Shown piece after piece: positions 33,920-42,800 of a stretch of DNA of 64,000 nt (within the stretch, counting starts at the first letter, position 1; each line of letters begins with the position of its first letter). The DNA is taken from positions 248,001 to 312,000 of the forward strand of contig NZ_JACSPU010000005.1 of assembly GCF_014836985.1 (NCBI RefSeq), in the 5' to 3' direction. This DNA is from Planococcus wigleyi. Its GTDB lineage: Bacteria > Bacillota > Bacilli > Bacillales_A > Planococcaceae. Below the pieces are notes generated by a model. The model worked only from the letters and a program-made list of their open reading frames with translations. It ran no database searches and had not been told where the DNA came from. A program made the position numbers and the translations under genes.

Positions 33920-35404
33920 ATGACCGTATCAACAGATTTAAAAGTTTATAAGAACTTAATTGGCGGCGAATTGCGTGATGCAAGCGGTGGCGAAAGAATT
34001 GACAGTATAGACCCTTCTACCGGAAAAGTATGGGCAGCCATACCTCAAAGTTCCCAGGAAGATGCCTTATCGGCAGTTGCCGCAGCCAAGCACGCTTTCC
34101 CGGCTTGGAAAAAAACAACAGCGGAAGAACGGGCGGCAGCTTTACGAAAAGCCGCTGAACTTATCGGCGAAAACGCAGAAGCTCTGGCAGCTCTTGAAAC
34201 ACAAGACATCGGCTGGGTCATCCGAGAAACGTCATATGGCTTAATCCCCGTATTGCAGCAAGTTTGGTTTAACGCCGCAGCTGGTGCATTGGAGGCAAAT
34301 CGCGGCCAAACCGTTCCGCTGCCATCTGCCAGTTTCGGTTATACGCTTCGCGAACCGTATGGAGTCGTTGTCGGAATCACACCATGGAATGCTCCATTAT
34401 TTACGCTTTCAATCAAAGCCGCTAACGCCATTGCCGCAGGAAATACCGTGATCATCAAACCGTCTGAACAAGCTTCCGCTTCCTCATTGTATTTAGCAGA
34501 GTTGTTAAAAGACGTTTTTCCCCGTGGAGTCTTTAACGTCATCTCCGGATATGGAACTGAGCTTGGTGACGTATTAACGAGTCATCCTGACGTCAATAAA
34601 ATTAGTTTAACGGGATCCGGCCGGACCGCTTCGACTATTGCACGGGCTACAGCGGACAAACCGAAGCCGCTCATTTTAGAACTCGGCGGAAAATCTGCCA
34701 ATATTGTCTTCGAGGACGCAGACATTGATGCAGTCGCTGACGCAATAAGTACGTACAGCATCTTTACTGGCAATTCCGGACAGATCTGTGTCGGAAGTTC
34801 CCGCCTACTCGTTCACCGTGCCATCTTTGATAAAGTCGCGGAAGCCGTTATTTCACGATTAAAAAACCCACAGTATAAAATGTACGGGCCTACACTGGAC
34901 CCATCGACCACAACCGGACCCATGGCCAATAAATCTCAATTTGACATCGTCCGAAACTACATCCAAGTCGGACTGGATGAAGGCGCGGAATTGCTTTACG
35001 GCGGCCGATCCGGAGGAGCTGAAGTAGCGCCTGATCATAGTGAATTAGCAGAAGGCTACTGGATTGAGCCCACATTATTAAAAGCGGAATCCAATACGCT
35101 ACGCGTCTGCCAGGAAGAAATCTTCGGACCCGTCGCAGTGATGATTCCGTTTAACACTGAAGAACAGGCATTAAACCTTGCCAACGGCACAGAATACGGC
35201 CTCGCTGCAGGTGTTTGGACAAAAGACTTGAGCCTTGCGCATCGTATGGTTTCCGCGCTCGATGCTGGAAATGTATGGGTCAATACGTACGCACGTGTCG
35301 GACCGGAACTTCCATTTGGCGGCACGAAAAACAGTGGCTTCGGTACAGACTCCATTGCGGATTATTCCCGCGAAAAATCTTGCGTGATTGAATTAAAACT
35401 CTGA
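33920..35404 (+). CDS. NAD(P)-dependent aldehyde dehydrogenase
   Basis: 494 aa, normal for the ALDH superfamily. Catalytic Cys290 (GNSGQICVGSS) and general base Glu254 (LILELGGKS) are present; the cofactor region GVVVGITPWNAPLFT and the IIKPSEQA loop are intact. It oxidises an aldehyde to the acid. RBS GAAGGAG. It is followed 16 bases later by an acyl-CoA ligase gene, so the pair would convert an aldehyde to an acyl-CoA for the preceding degradation enzymes. Confidence 0.93.
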   Translation: MTVSTDLKVYKNLIGGELRDASGGERIDSIDPSTGKVWAAIPQSSQEDALSAVAAAKHAFPAWKKTTAEERAAALRKAAELIGENAEALAALETQDIGWVIRETSYGLIPVLQQVWFNAAAGALEANRGQTVPLPSASFGYTLREPYGVVVGITPWNAPLFTLSIKAANAIAAGNTVIIKPSEQASASSLYLAELLKDVFPRGVFNVISGYGTELGDVLTSHPDVNKISLTGSGRTASTIARATADKPKPLILELGGKSANIVFEDADIDAVADAISTYSIFTGNSGQICVGSSRLLVHRAIFDKVAEAVISRLKNPQYKMYGPTLDPSTTTGPMANKSQFDIVRNYIQVGLDEGAELLYGGRSGGAEVAPDHSELAEGYWIEPTLLKAESNTLRVCQEEIFGPVAVMIPFNTEEQALNLANGTEYGLAAGVWTKDLSLAHRMVSALDAGNVWVNTYARVGPELPFGGTKNSGFGTDSIADYSREKSCVIELKL

Positions 35405-35420
35405 AACAGGCGGTGATCAG

Positions 35421-37154
35421 ATGAATGTCCAGCTTTCCAGCACAGTAAACTATGATCCGGATTTACCTGATTTTCTCGATATTCCAAATGTATCAGCCGG
35501 CGCCATTTTAAAAGGCAGCATTAAACAATTCGGTAAAAAGAATGCTTATATATACCGTGATACGCCAATTACCTATAATGAGATCCATCAACAATCCAGG
35601 CGTTTTGCAAATGCATTGCGGAAACTCGGCATTGGCCGCGGGATGGTTGTATCGACTCATTTGCCGACATGCCCTCAATACCTCGCAGCCTATTACGGAA
35701 TTATTTTATCAGGTGCGGTCTACTCCCCGCTCAACCCTTATTTGCCAGCAGGAGATTTAACGCATCAATTGAACGACTCACAAACTCAAGTAGTGGTGAC
35801 ACACGAATCCGTCGCACATTCCATACGCGAAGTACTGGCAGATACGCAAGTCAAGCATGTCATTGTCACTGGAGATTCTGAAATTTTCACGAACGAAACC
35901 CCTGTGAATTTGGAAGCAGACGAAAAATGGCATAGTTTTGCTGCATTAAAAGCAGCGGCTTCAGACGAAGAATTCGATCCCGGCATTGATCCAGAAAACG
36001 ATCTTGTGCATATCGCCTATACGGGGGGAACCACTGGCAGTCCAAAAGGTGTCATGATTACACACGCAAATTTAGTCAGTAACATCACTCAAATCGCTGC
36101 ATGGACAGCTGGTGCTTTGCCTATCTTGGATGAAGATGGCGCACTCCGTTTCGCACCCGTGGAGCAGGACCTTGAAGCCTATAAGATAAAATACTCCATC
36201 CCATTCGCGGAAGAAGTACGATTAAGCCCTTCTCCTTTGTTTCACATAACAGGAGGCATCGGGATGATCGTTTCTCCAATGGCACAGGGCGTTACGACTT
36301 TATTGCCTGATCGTTTTGTCCCTGCACAATTTCTTGATTTAATCGAGAAGTACAAAGTGTCTTCGATTAACGGAGCACCCGCCATGTGGAACATATTGCT
36401 CAATTTACCCGGAATCGACTCGTATGATTTTTCGACAATCCGCAACATCAGTTCTGGTGCGGCTCCCCTTTCACAAAAAGAATTGGGACTGCTAAAAGAA
36501 ATGTTCCCCAATGCTCGTGTAGGTGAAGGGTATGGATTGACGGAAGGAACTGCCTCTGTCGCAGGAAGCGTCATAGTAGCCGGCGGTGTTCATAAAGCAG
36601 GAACAGTTGGATTGCCGACTTACAATACCAAAATCAAAGTCGTAGCGCTCGACGGGGCGAGCGAAGAAGCTCTGCCTTCAGGACAGGCCGGAGAAATTTG
36701 CATCTATGGCCCCCAAGTCATGAAGGGTTATTTTAATAAGCCGGAAGAAACAGCTGTAACACTTCGAAATGGCTGGCTGCATACCGGCGATATCGGTATT
36801 ATCGATGAAGACGGTTATCTCGCGATTGTCGATCGTAAAAAAGAAATGCTGATTTACAATGGATACAACGTTTATCCAAGTCGGATCGAAGAAGTTATCG
36901 TCTCTCATCCCGCCGTGCAAAACGCCATTGTCATTGGGAAACCGGCGAAAAAATTTGGTGAAATCCCGAAAGCTTTCGTTATTTTAAAGCCAGGCAGCTG
37001 CTTGTCTGAAGAAGAACTCATAAACTATACGAATGAACGCGTTGTCCATTATTCAAAAGTACGCGAACTCGAATTTCTTGAGCAATTCCCCATGACAGCT
37101 GCAGGTAAAATCTCAAAAATTCATTTGAAGAAACAAGAAATGGAAAAGCAGTAG
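35421..37154 (+). CDS. Acyl-CoA synthetase (AMP-forming, ANL superfamily)
   Basis: 577 aa. The P-loop-like A3 motif YTGGTTGSPKGVMITH, A5 EGYGLTEG, A7 HTGDIGIIDEDGY, A8 DRKKEMLIYNGYNVYP and the C-terminal A10 lysine in TAAGKISKI are intact. Substrate likely a medium-chain, branched or cyclic acid, but the pocket cannot be read safely. Residues about 225-275 (ILDEDGALRFAPVEQDLEAY) form an insertion relative to many FadD-type enzymes. It works with the preceding ALDH and feeds the acyl-CoA dehydrogenases. Confidence 0.92.
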   Translation: MNVQLSSTVNYDPDLPDFLDIPNVSAGAILKGSIKQFGKKNAYIYRDTPITYNEIHQQSRRFANALRKLGIGRGMVVSTHLPTCPQYLAAYYGIILSGAVYSPLNPYLPAGDLTHQLNDSQTQVVVTHESVAHSIREVLADTQVKHVIVTGDSEIFTNETPVNLEADEKWHSFAALKAAASDEEFDPGIDPENDLVHIAYTGGTTGSPKGVMITHANLVSNITQIAAWTAGALPILDEDGALRFAPVEQDLEAYKIKYSIPFAEEVRLSPSPLFHITGGIGMIVSPMAQGVTTLLPDRFVPAQFLDLIEKYKVSSINGAPAMWNILLNLPGIDSYDFSTIRNISSGAAPLSQKELGLLKEMFPNARVGEGYGLTEGTASVAGSVIVAGGVHKAGTVGLPTYNTKIKVVALDGASEEALPSGQAGEICIYGPQVMKGYFNKPEETAVTLRNGWLHTGDIGIIDEDGYLAIVDRKKEMLIYNGYNVYPSRIEEVIVSHPAVQNAIVIGKPAKKFGEIPKAFVILKPGSCLSEEELINYTNERVVHYSKVRELEFLEQFPMTAAGKISKIHLKKQEMEKQ

Positions 37155-37160
37155 ACAAAA

Positions 37161-37194
37161 AAGACCTGCCACCTAAAATCGGATGGCAGGTCTT
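37161..37194. terminator. Bidirectional Rho-independent terminator
   Basis: Stem AAGACCTGCCA / TGGCAGGTCTT between the convergent acyl-CoA ligase and SDR genes, with A- and T-rich flanks. Confidence 0.85.
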
Positions 37195-37219
37195 ACATTT
37201 TTCTTTATAAAAAACTAAC

Positions 37220-37978
37220 TCAGTAAGCGCTCCACCCTGCATCTGCTGCAAGGACCACGCCGTTGATGTAGGAAGATTCGCCGCTTGCCAGGAAAAGGGC
37301 GATGCTGGCGATCTCGTCCGGTGATGCGCTGCGGTTCATCGTGCCTGTTCCGCGGGTTGCTTGCTTCAAGCCGAACATATCGTAATTGTCGATGGACTGC
37401 GTTAACCCCGTATCAACCTGTGCTGGTGCGATTGCATTGCAGCGAACGCCTTGTGCACCGTAAGTCGAAGCAATGTTCTTCGTCATGCCGGCAACTGCAT
37501 GTTTCGCCGCTGTATACGTTAGACCGCCGCGTCCGCCTGTGATTCCGCAGATTGAAGCCAGGTTCACGATAATGCCGCCGCCTTGTTTAGTGAAGAGCGG
37601 GATGATTTTTCGGGATCCGCGCATCACGCCGCCTACGTTGATATCCATAACGCGGTTCCAGATGGCATCTTCCACATTATGCGCCGCCTGCATGTTGTCC
37701 AGTACCCCTGTACAGTTCACGAGAATGTCGACACGTCCGAAATGGCCCACCGAATCGTCCACCATCCGCTGAATGTCGTCTTCAGAAGAGACATCCACTT
37801 TCACGCCAAAGGCTTCAAATCCCTGCGAATTAAATTCTGCAACCGTATTATTCAACGCTTCTTCATTGAAATCAGCAAGTGAAACTTTCGCACCTTCTTT
37901 TGCATAAGCCGCGGCAATCGCTTTTCCGATTCCGTTTGCACCACCTGTAATGATGGCCACTTTATTTTCCAAACGCAT
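37220..37978 (-). CDS. Short-chain dehydrogenase/reductase (SDR) 1
   Basis: 252 aa from ATG 37978 (GGGGGTTTTATT upstream); the frame opens 36 bases earlier without RBS. Classical SDR: TGGANGIGKAIA for NAD(P), NCTGVLDN, catalytic Ser in LASICGITG and YTAAKHAVAG (Tyr/Lys). Acts on a secondary alcohol or ketone. It is 57 bp downstream of a MarR gene, which in turn follows another SDR, all on the minus strand. Probably part of the same catabolic island as the acyl-CoA genes. Confidence 0.92.
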   Translation of the reverse strand: MRLENKVAIITGGANGIGKAIAAAYAKEGAKVSLADFNEEALNNTVAEFNSQGFEAFGVKVDVSSEDDIQRMVDDSVGHFGRVDILVNCTGVLDNMQAAHNVEDAIWNRVMDINVGGVMRGSRKIIPLFTKQGGGIIVNLASICGITGGRGGLTYTAAKHAVAGMTKNIASTYGAQGVRCNAIAPAQVDTGLTQSIDNYDMFGLKQATRGTGTMNRSASPDEIASIALFLASGESSYINGVVLAADAGWSAY

Positions 37979-38035
37979 AATAAAACCCCCAAAAAATTTA
38001 GTTTGACTGTACAAAATACGGTGGATTCACTAAAA

Positions 38036-38470
38036 TTACGCCCAATTAGTTAAACGGCTGCGAATCAATTTGTTCTGCAGACGCAGGTATTCATTGAGTT
38101 CCTCTTCTGAAAAAGCTTCGAACAGCTCGGTATAGATTTCATTGCCAATTGCCTGAGCTTCTTCCAAAGCCGCCAATCCTTTTTCCGTAACCTTTAACCG
38201 GATGGTGCGGCGATCTTCTTCTTCATAAAGACGCTCAACCAGCGACAAATCCACAAGTTTGGTTGAAATATTCGTCAATGCCCCTTTGGTCAAACCGACC
38301 AATTCGGCCAGCTCGATTTGTTTGCGGGGTCCTTTATTCTTTAACTCAGCCAATACCAAAATGGGCGAAATCCCCAAAGGGTAGGAAAACTTTCGAGTGA
38401 AGAGGACAATATTCCCATTGTTCAATTGTTCGATTGCGTTAATGAGTTGAAAAATATTCGTTTTTTCCAT
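38036..38470 (-). CDS. MarR-family transcriptional regulator
   Basis: 144 aa. Winged-helix core: PILVLAELKNKGPRKQIELA, ELVGLTKGALTNISTKLVDL and the wing VERLYEEEDRRTIRLKVTEK. Start supported by ACAGGAGGACTTGAA. Encoded between two SDR genes; it likely represses them, releasing on binding a phenolic or acyl ligand. A palindromic site upstream of SDR 2 (39287-39310) is a candidate operator. Confidence 0.9.
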   Translation of the reverse strand: MEKTNIFQLINAIEQLNNGNIVLFTRKFSYPLGISPILVLAELKNKGPRKQIELAELVGLTKGALTNISTKLVDLSLVERLYEEEDRRTIRLKVTEKGLAALEEAQAIGNEIYTELFEAFSEEELNEYLRLQNKLIRSRLTNWA

Positions 38471-38488
38471 TTCAAGTCCTCCTGTGGT

Positions 38489-39241
38489 TTACCGAAGTTG
38501 AATGGATCCGCCGTCGACCATAATCGTCTGGCCTGTGATGTATTTGGAATCTTCACTTGCCAGGAAGACAGCGACGCGGCCGATGTCTTCTTCCACATGG
38601 CCAAAACGGCCCATCGGAATTTTGGATACAACTGCCTCATAATATTCCGGCTGCGCTTCTGCCCATGCGCGAACGCCTGGCGAGTCAGCGATTGGACTGA
38701 TGATGTTGACATTGATGCCGTCTCTGCCCCATTCGTTTGCCGCTACCCGTGAAATGCCACGGATCGCTTCTTTTGCAGCGGCATAAGCAGCCTGCGTTTC
38801 ATGGCCATTCAATCCAGCACCGGATGCAAAATTAATGACATTGCCTTTTGTTTCTTTCAGATAAGGATAGGCCGCCTGCATCAAATACCAGGTCGGGTAA
38901 AATCCTGTATTCATCGACAGCTCCAATTCTTCTGTCGGCACATCTGCAAACATCGTCTGGCGGGAAGCATGCGCATTATTCACTAGAACATCCAGCTTGC
39001 CGTATTTCTCCACAACTGTTTCCACGACCGTCTTCAAATTCGCATGATCAGTCAAATCCGCTTTGATGAAAAGCGAATCCGCAGAAATGCCCTGCAGCTC
39101 CTGCTCCATTGCATGTCCCTGCTCTTCATTCACATCAATGATCACAACTTTAGCGCCTTCTTTTGCCATAGCGAGCGCCATGCCACTCCCAATGCCGCCA
39201 GCACCGCCTGTAATGATTGCTACTTTGTCCTGTAATTTCAT
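38489..39241 (-). CDS. Short-chain dehydrogenase/reductase (SDR) 2
   Basis: 250 aa. TGGAGGIGSGMALAMAKEGA for NAD(P), VLVNNAHASRQ, the Ser in NFASGAGLNG and YAAAKEAIRG are the SDR catalytic features. First gene of the SDR2-marR-SDR1 unit. With the nearby ALDH it could oxidise an alcohol to an aldehyde or ketone; direction and substrate are not visible. RBS AGGGGAGATC. Confidence 0.92.
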   Translation of the reverse strand: MKLQDKVAIITGGAGGIGSGMALAMAKEGAKVVIIDVNEEQGHAMEQELQGISADSLFIKADLTDHANLKTVVETVVEKYGKLDVLVNNAHASRQTMFADVPTEELELSMNTGFYPTWYLMQAAYPYLKETKGNVINFASGAGLNGHETQAAYAAAKEAIRGISRVAANEWGRDGINVNIISPIADSPGVRAWAEAQPEYYEAVVSKIPMGRFGHVEEDIGRVAVFLASEDSKYITGQTIMVDGGSIQLR

Positions 39242-39541
39242 AATGATCTCCCCTTAACTATTTAAGAATATATTTAGTTTACCATGAAATAGTATACCGT
39301 TAAACTATTTGGATTGATGACGATTTTAATGAAAGGAGCAATTCTCTAGTGTGTTATGTCTTGTACTTGGGAGCAACACAATTCCCAAGTGATTTGTACG
39401 TAAGCGTCCAACAGGTTCTTTCCATAGTTAGGTGAATCATCGGTATAGGCTGGTATCATGAAATTGAAAATCATAGGAGATATGGCTTTAGGTGTGTGTC
39501 GTCTTCTGGAACCCGGTTCTGCTCATTTCAAACGAAAGTAA
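39242..39541. other. Intergenic region between divergent genes
   Basis: 300 bp. Contains the MarR operator candidate (39287-39310), a hairpin ACTTGGGA / TCCCAAGT (39365-39390) and a small frame after GGAGAT at 39484 (MALGVCRLLEPGS..., 19 codons) that I do not consider a gene. Confidence 0.5.
39287..39310. promoter_or_regulatory. Palindromic operator candidate for the MarR protein
   Basis: Outer arms AAATAG and CTATTT flank a possible minus-strand -10 (TATACT, 39290-39295). Further CTATTT and TTTAGTTTA half-sites lie closer to the SDR 2 start. Position fits repression of the SDR2-marR-SDR1 unit. Confidence 0.45.
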
Positions 39542-39931
39542 TTGAGCCAATTAGCCCAGATCTCCTTACAAGCTGAGTTGCATCACTTAACAGTTTCGTT
39601 TACGCAAGAAATCGATGTGCCGTCTTCGGTCAACGAATTGCTGGTTCCAGGGGAAGTAGCGCAAATCGCTTATAAGACGGTGCGCGACACAGCAGTCGTG
39701 ACGAACAAGCGCATTATCATTTCCGACAAACAGGGATTGACTGGCAAGAAAGTCGAAGTCTACACGATTCCTTTCAAATCGATCATCATGTACTCTTCGG
39801 AAAATGCCGGCACGTTTGATTTGAACACCGAACTGGAGCTTTGGACGAAAGCTGGCAAGTTTAAATTGAACTTGGCTAAGAAAGTTGATATCCGCAAACT
39901 TGATAAAGTTATTGCGGAAGCAATTCTCTAA
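39542..39931 (+). CDS. Bacterial PH-domain protein (bPH_1 type), start uncertain
   Basis: Up to 129 aa. Residues from about 28 match the bPH_1 family (LLVPGEVAQIAYKTVRDTAV, VTNKRIIISDKQGLTGKKVE, YTIPFKSIIMYSSENAGTFD): a pleckstrin-like fold of unknown ligand. The usual N-terminus of this family (a short Phe/Gly/Asn segment before the domain) is not seen. The only start candidates are TTG at 39542 or later TTG/GTG codons, none with a good RBS. The 5' end may have been rearranged. Own terminator downstream. Confidence 0.65.
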   Translation: MSQLAQISLQAELHHLTVSFTQEIDVPSSVNELLVPGEVAQIAYKTVRDTAVVTNKRIIISDKQGLTGKKVEVYTIPFKSIIMYSSENAGTFDLNTELELWTKAGKFKLNLAKKVDIRKLDKVIAEAIL

Positions 39932-39940
39932 ATGCCATTT

Positions 39941-39974
39941 AACAGCCCTTCTCACCATGGAGGGCTGTTTTTTC
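39941..39974 (+). terminator. Rho-independent terminator
   Basis: Stem AACAGCCCT / AGGGCTGTT with six T, 10 bases after the PH-domain gene. Confidence 0.9.
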
Positions 39975-40076
39975 GGCTTAGCTTTCCCACCTTTACCTAG
40001 TTATCACGTTTTCAATTCGAGTAAAGGCGATTTCATTTCGTCAAGTACGTACTCCAGCTCTTATATCCCCATAATA

Positions 40077-40128
40077 AAAAAACCGAGCCGCTCCAACCAG
40101 TCTATTCCTGGTCAGAGCGGCTCGGTGC
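40077..40128 (-). terminator. Terminator of the sugar transporter gene
   Basis: Stem AACCGAGCCGCTC / GAGCGGCTCGGT, with an inner ACCAG/CTGGT arm and T-run on the minus strand. Confidence 0.85.
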
Positions 40129-40132
40129 CGTT

Positions 40133-41542
40133 TTATTGATTGGTTGCTGCTTTTGCGGCTTGTGATTTTTTCAAGATGATTTCGAGTTCTTCCAGTGATT
40201 TGCCTTTGGTTTCCGGAATGAACTTCCAGACAAACAGCGCGGAAAGGATGCTCATGAGGCCATAGATTCCGTAAGTCATTGCACCGCTGACTTCCATCAT
40301 TGGCGGATAGGTAGAAGATACGAAATAGTTGGCTGCCCATTGGAAAGCCACGGCAATCGCCAACGCCTGTCCGCGGATTTTGTTCGGGAAGATTTCAGAC
40401 AGCAAGACCCACACAACTGGTCCCCAGGACATCATGAATGATGCCGTGTAGATGATGATGAAGACCAATGTGGCGGTACCGATCTGTTCGAAATAAGCCA
40501 GTCCGGCTACTCCGAACATCCCGATGGTCATTCCGATGGAACCGATGATCAACAGCGGCTTGCGGCCGACTTTGTCTACGGTGACAATGGCGATGACTGT
40601 AAAAATCACGTTGACTAGGCCCATGATGATGGTCTGCATGAGTGAAGCATCGCGTCCTGCGCCCATGCTTTCAAAGATTCGCGGCGCGTAATAAAGCGCT
40701 ACGTTAATGCCGACAAATTGCTGGAATACCGACAGCAAAATCCCAATGGCAATGATTCCTCTGCCATAGGCAAAGAGCTTTTCTTTTTTGTGGTCGAAGG
40801 AATTTTTGATTTCATACAGCGTCGCTTTTGCCATGGTCATATCGTAGGTTTTCAATAAAATGTCCATGGCTTTGTCGTCTTTCTGTTGAGAGACGAGGTA
40901 ACGCGGTGTTTCCGGAACGAAAAACAGCAATAGGAGGAACAATAAAGCCGGAATCGTTTCAGAAGCGAACATGTATCTCCAGCCCAATTCGTTGATCCAC
41001 GCCAGGCTCTCGCCTCTTGCGATTCCCCAGTTGACGAAGTAAACGACCAGCATACCGAAAATGATGGCGAATTGGTTCAAGGCGACAAGACGTCCTCTCA
41101 AGTTCGGAGGCGCGATTTCCCCGATATACATCGGTGCGACTGCAGAAGCCAGGCCGACTCCGATTCCGCCGATGATCCGGTAGAAGTTGAATGTTGCCAG
41201 CAAAGCGATCGAAGGCTCACCTGGTGTGAAGAACAGGAACTCCGGATAAGCAGAGCCGAGTGCCGAAGCCAGGAATAAAAATGCAGCGATGATCAATGTG
41301 AGTTTCCGGCCGAATTTCGAAGAGAACGTACCGGATAAAAATCCCCCGATGATACAGCCGATCAATGCACTGGAAACCGTCAATCCGTGGATAAAGGAAC
41401 TGAGTCCCAGGCTATCCGTGAAATACGTCTGCAGCGCACCTTCTGCGCCAGAGATGACAGCCGTGTCGTAGCCGAATAACAGGCCACCTAATGTAGCAAC
41501 TAAGGTAATCCCAACAATGTATAAAAGCTTGGTATTCTTCAT
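40133..41542 (-). CDS. Sugar:proton symporter (MFS sugar porter family, XylE/AraE-like)
   Basis: 469 aa, 12 predicted transmembrane segments. Sugar porter motifs: TLGGLLFGYDTAVISGAEG in helix 1, KFGRKLTLI, RIIGGIGVGLASAVAPMYIGE, VPETPRYL, QQFVGINVALYYAP (the Q-Q-x-x-G-x-N sugar-binding helix), VDKVGRKPL and PETKGKSLEELE at the end. The Tyr in GINVALYYAP fits the pentose/hexose symporters. A perfect cre core lies 49 bases upstream of the start, consistent with CcpA control. No sugar kinase or isomerase gene is adjacent, so the sugar cannot be assigned. Confidence 0.93.
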   Translation of the reverse strand: MKNTKLLYIVGITLVATLGGLLFGYDTAVISGAEGALQTYFTDSLGLSSFIHGLTVSSALIGCIIGGFLSGTFSSKFGRKLTLIIAAFLFLASALGSAYPEFLFFTPGEPSIALLATFNFYRIIGGIGVGLASAVAPMYIGEIAPPNLRGRLVALNQFAIIFGMLVVYFVNWGIARGESLAWINELGWRYMFASETIPALLFLLLLFFVPETPRYLVSQQKDDKAMDILLKTYDMTMAKATLYEIKNSFDHKKEKLFAYGRGIIAIGILLSVFQQFVGINVALYYAPRIFESMGAGRDASLMQTIIMGLVNVIFTVIAIVTVDKVGRKPLLIIGSIGMTIGMFGVAGLAYFEQIGTATLVFIIIYTASFMMSWGPVVWVLLSEIFPNKIRGQALAIAVAFQWAANYFVSSTYPPMMEVSGAMTYGIYGLMSILSALFVWKFIPETKGKSLEELEIILKKSQAAKAATNQ

Positions 41543-41590
41543 TTGGCTAGCGAGAGCAGAATACGTTCCTGCCCTCTCCTCCTCTCATGG

Positions 41591-41604
41591 TGTAAGCGTT
41601 ATCA
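41591..41604. promoter_or_regulatory. Catabolite response element (cre) upstream of the sugar transporter
   Basis: TGTAAGCGTTATCA matches the cre core TGNAANCGNWWNCA at every position. Located 49-62 bases upstream of the transporter start. Confidence 0.7.
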
Positions 41605-41798
41605 GTTATTGTACCAATATTCCATTACTTCGTGCAATGACTAAACTAAGTTTTCTGAGATTTTTTATTATCTTGAAATAAAGACATATTGGAATTTTCC
41701 GCTTTTGGTTTAGCGTGATGCCATGCATATCAAGCGTTTTCATTAACCTTGATAGTTTTGGAGTCCATAAATTTTTTAAAAATTATTTCTAGAAAATA

Positions 41799-41834
41799 AA
41801 AAAGATTGGACAGGTTTTCCTGTCCAATCTTTTT
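41799..41834 (-). terminator. Terminator of the RCC1-repeat gene
   Basis: Perfect stem AAAAGATTGGACAGG / CCTGTCCAATCTTTT, 12 bases after the stop. Confidence 0.9.
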
Positions 41835-41846
41835 AGCTCTGCCATT

Positions 41847-42743
41847 TTAGTTTTCTTCAGTTAACAGAGGAATCTGAACACCGCTCCACTCGCTGACATT
41901 GCACTGACCTTCATGATTCCGTCCGGTAGCCACTAAGGTTCCATCCGCTCTCAGGCCTAGGGTATGGGCGCAGCCTGCTGAAATGGCGATCATATTCGAC
42001 CAGCCGCTCACTTCGCATTGCCCTTCATTGTTTCGTCCCGCGGCAATAACTGTGCCATCCGCTTTGATTCCGATTGTGTGATTGCTGCCGGCAGCTATTT
42101 CCACAATCCCACGCCAGTCAGCTACTTGGCATTGGCCGTCCTTATTCGAGCCAGTCGCTATGACCGTACCATTGGATTGGAGTCCCACACTGTGAAGATA
42201 GCCCGCCGCGGTTTCTATAATATCTTCCCAGTCACTGACATTGCCTTGGCCGTAGCGGTTGTTGCCCGCTCTCTTTACCGTGCCGTCTTTTTGAAGGCCA
42301 AGCGTGTGCCAGTCACCCGCAGAAACCGAGACAATTTCGTGCCAATCACTTACATCGCATTGCCCTTCGTTATTCTGTCCCACTGCCACTACCGTTCCGT
42401 CTGTTTTCAGTCCGAGTGTTCGGCGCCATGCTGCGGCGATCGCTTTAATATCCAGCCAATCATTTACGTCGCATTGCTGGTATTTATTCCAGCCGACTGC
42501 GACGACTTTTCCATTCTTTTGGAGTCCGACCGTATGGGAATTTCCGATATGGCCCGCTCCCGCTGCTATTGCTATGATGTCTCGCCAGCCGTTCACTTGG
42601 CATTGGCCGTATTTATTATCGCCCACCGCGGTCACCGTACCATCCGACTGGAGCGCGACAGTATGGTGATAGCCTGCCGCTATGGTCTTTTTCGGCCATC
42701 GCTTCATTTGCAATGGCTGCTCTTCTGATGAAAGACGGTCCAT
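41847..42743 (-). CDS. RCC1-repeat beta-propeller protein (seven repeats)
   Basis: 298 aa from ATG 42743 (MDRLSSEEQP), because GGGAGG sits six bases upstream; the frame opens at 42761. The whole protein is seven repeats of about 40 residues, each with H-T-[VL]-G-L-..-D/N-G-T-V-.A.G-N-..GQC.V..W, giving one seven-bladed propeller. No signal peptide or anchor, so cytoplasmic. In bacteria such domains mediate protein contacts; function unknown. The gene lies 57 bp downstream of a lipoprotein gene on the same strand, possibly co-transcribed. Confidence 0.88.
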   Translation of the reverse strand: MDRLSSEEQPLQMKRWPKKTIAAGYHHTVALQSDGTVTAVGDNKYGQCQVNGWRDIIAIAAGAGHIGNSHTVGLQKNGKVVAVGWNKYQQCDVNDWLDIKAIAAAWRRTLGLKTDGTVVAVGQNNEGQCDVSDWHEIVSVSAGDWHTLGLQKDGTVKRAGNNRYGQGNVSDWEDIIETAAGYLHSVGLQSNGTVIATGSNKDGQCQVADWRGIVEIAAGSNHTIGIKADGTVIAAGRNNEGQCEVSGWSNMIAISAGCAHTLGLRADGTLVATGRNHEGQCNVSEWSGVQIPLLTEEN

Positions 42744-42800
42744 ATTCAACCTCCCCGACATGTTTGTCTCTGAACAACGAACAGTGATGATCGACAGCTG

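Larger units (their letters stand above)
41543..41846. other. 304-bp intergenic region
   Basis: Holds the transporter promoter region with the cre site and, near the far end, the terminator of the RCC1 gene. The rest is A+T-rich without a supported frame. Confidence 0.5.

Noticed and set aside
39341..39540. Small frame after GGAGAT at 39484 and hairpin at 39365-39390 considered as a leader peptide with attenuator.
   Set aside because: The hairpin lies before, not after, the small frame and has no T-run; no run of regulatory codons.
42018..42728. 236-codon plus-strand frame opposite the RCC1 gene, with apparent internal repeats.
   Set aside because: The repeats are the mirror of the RCC1 repeats; no start signal.
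41847..42743. Periodic DNA repeats considered as a CRISPR-like or satellite array.
   Set aside because: Period of about 120 bases, in frame and degenerate at codon third positions: protein repeats of a beta-propeller.
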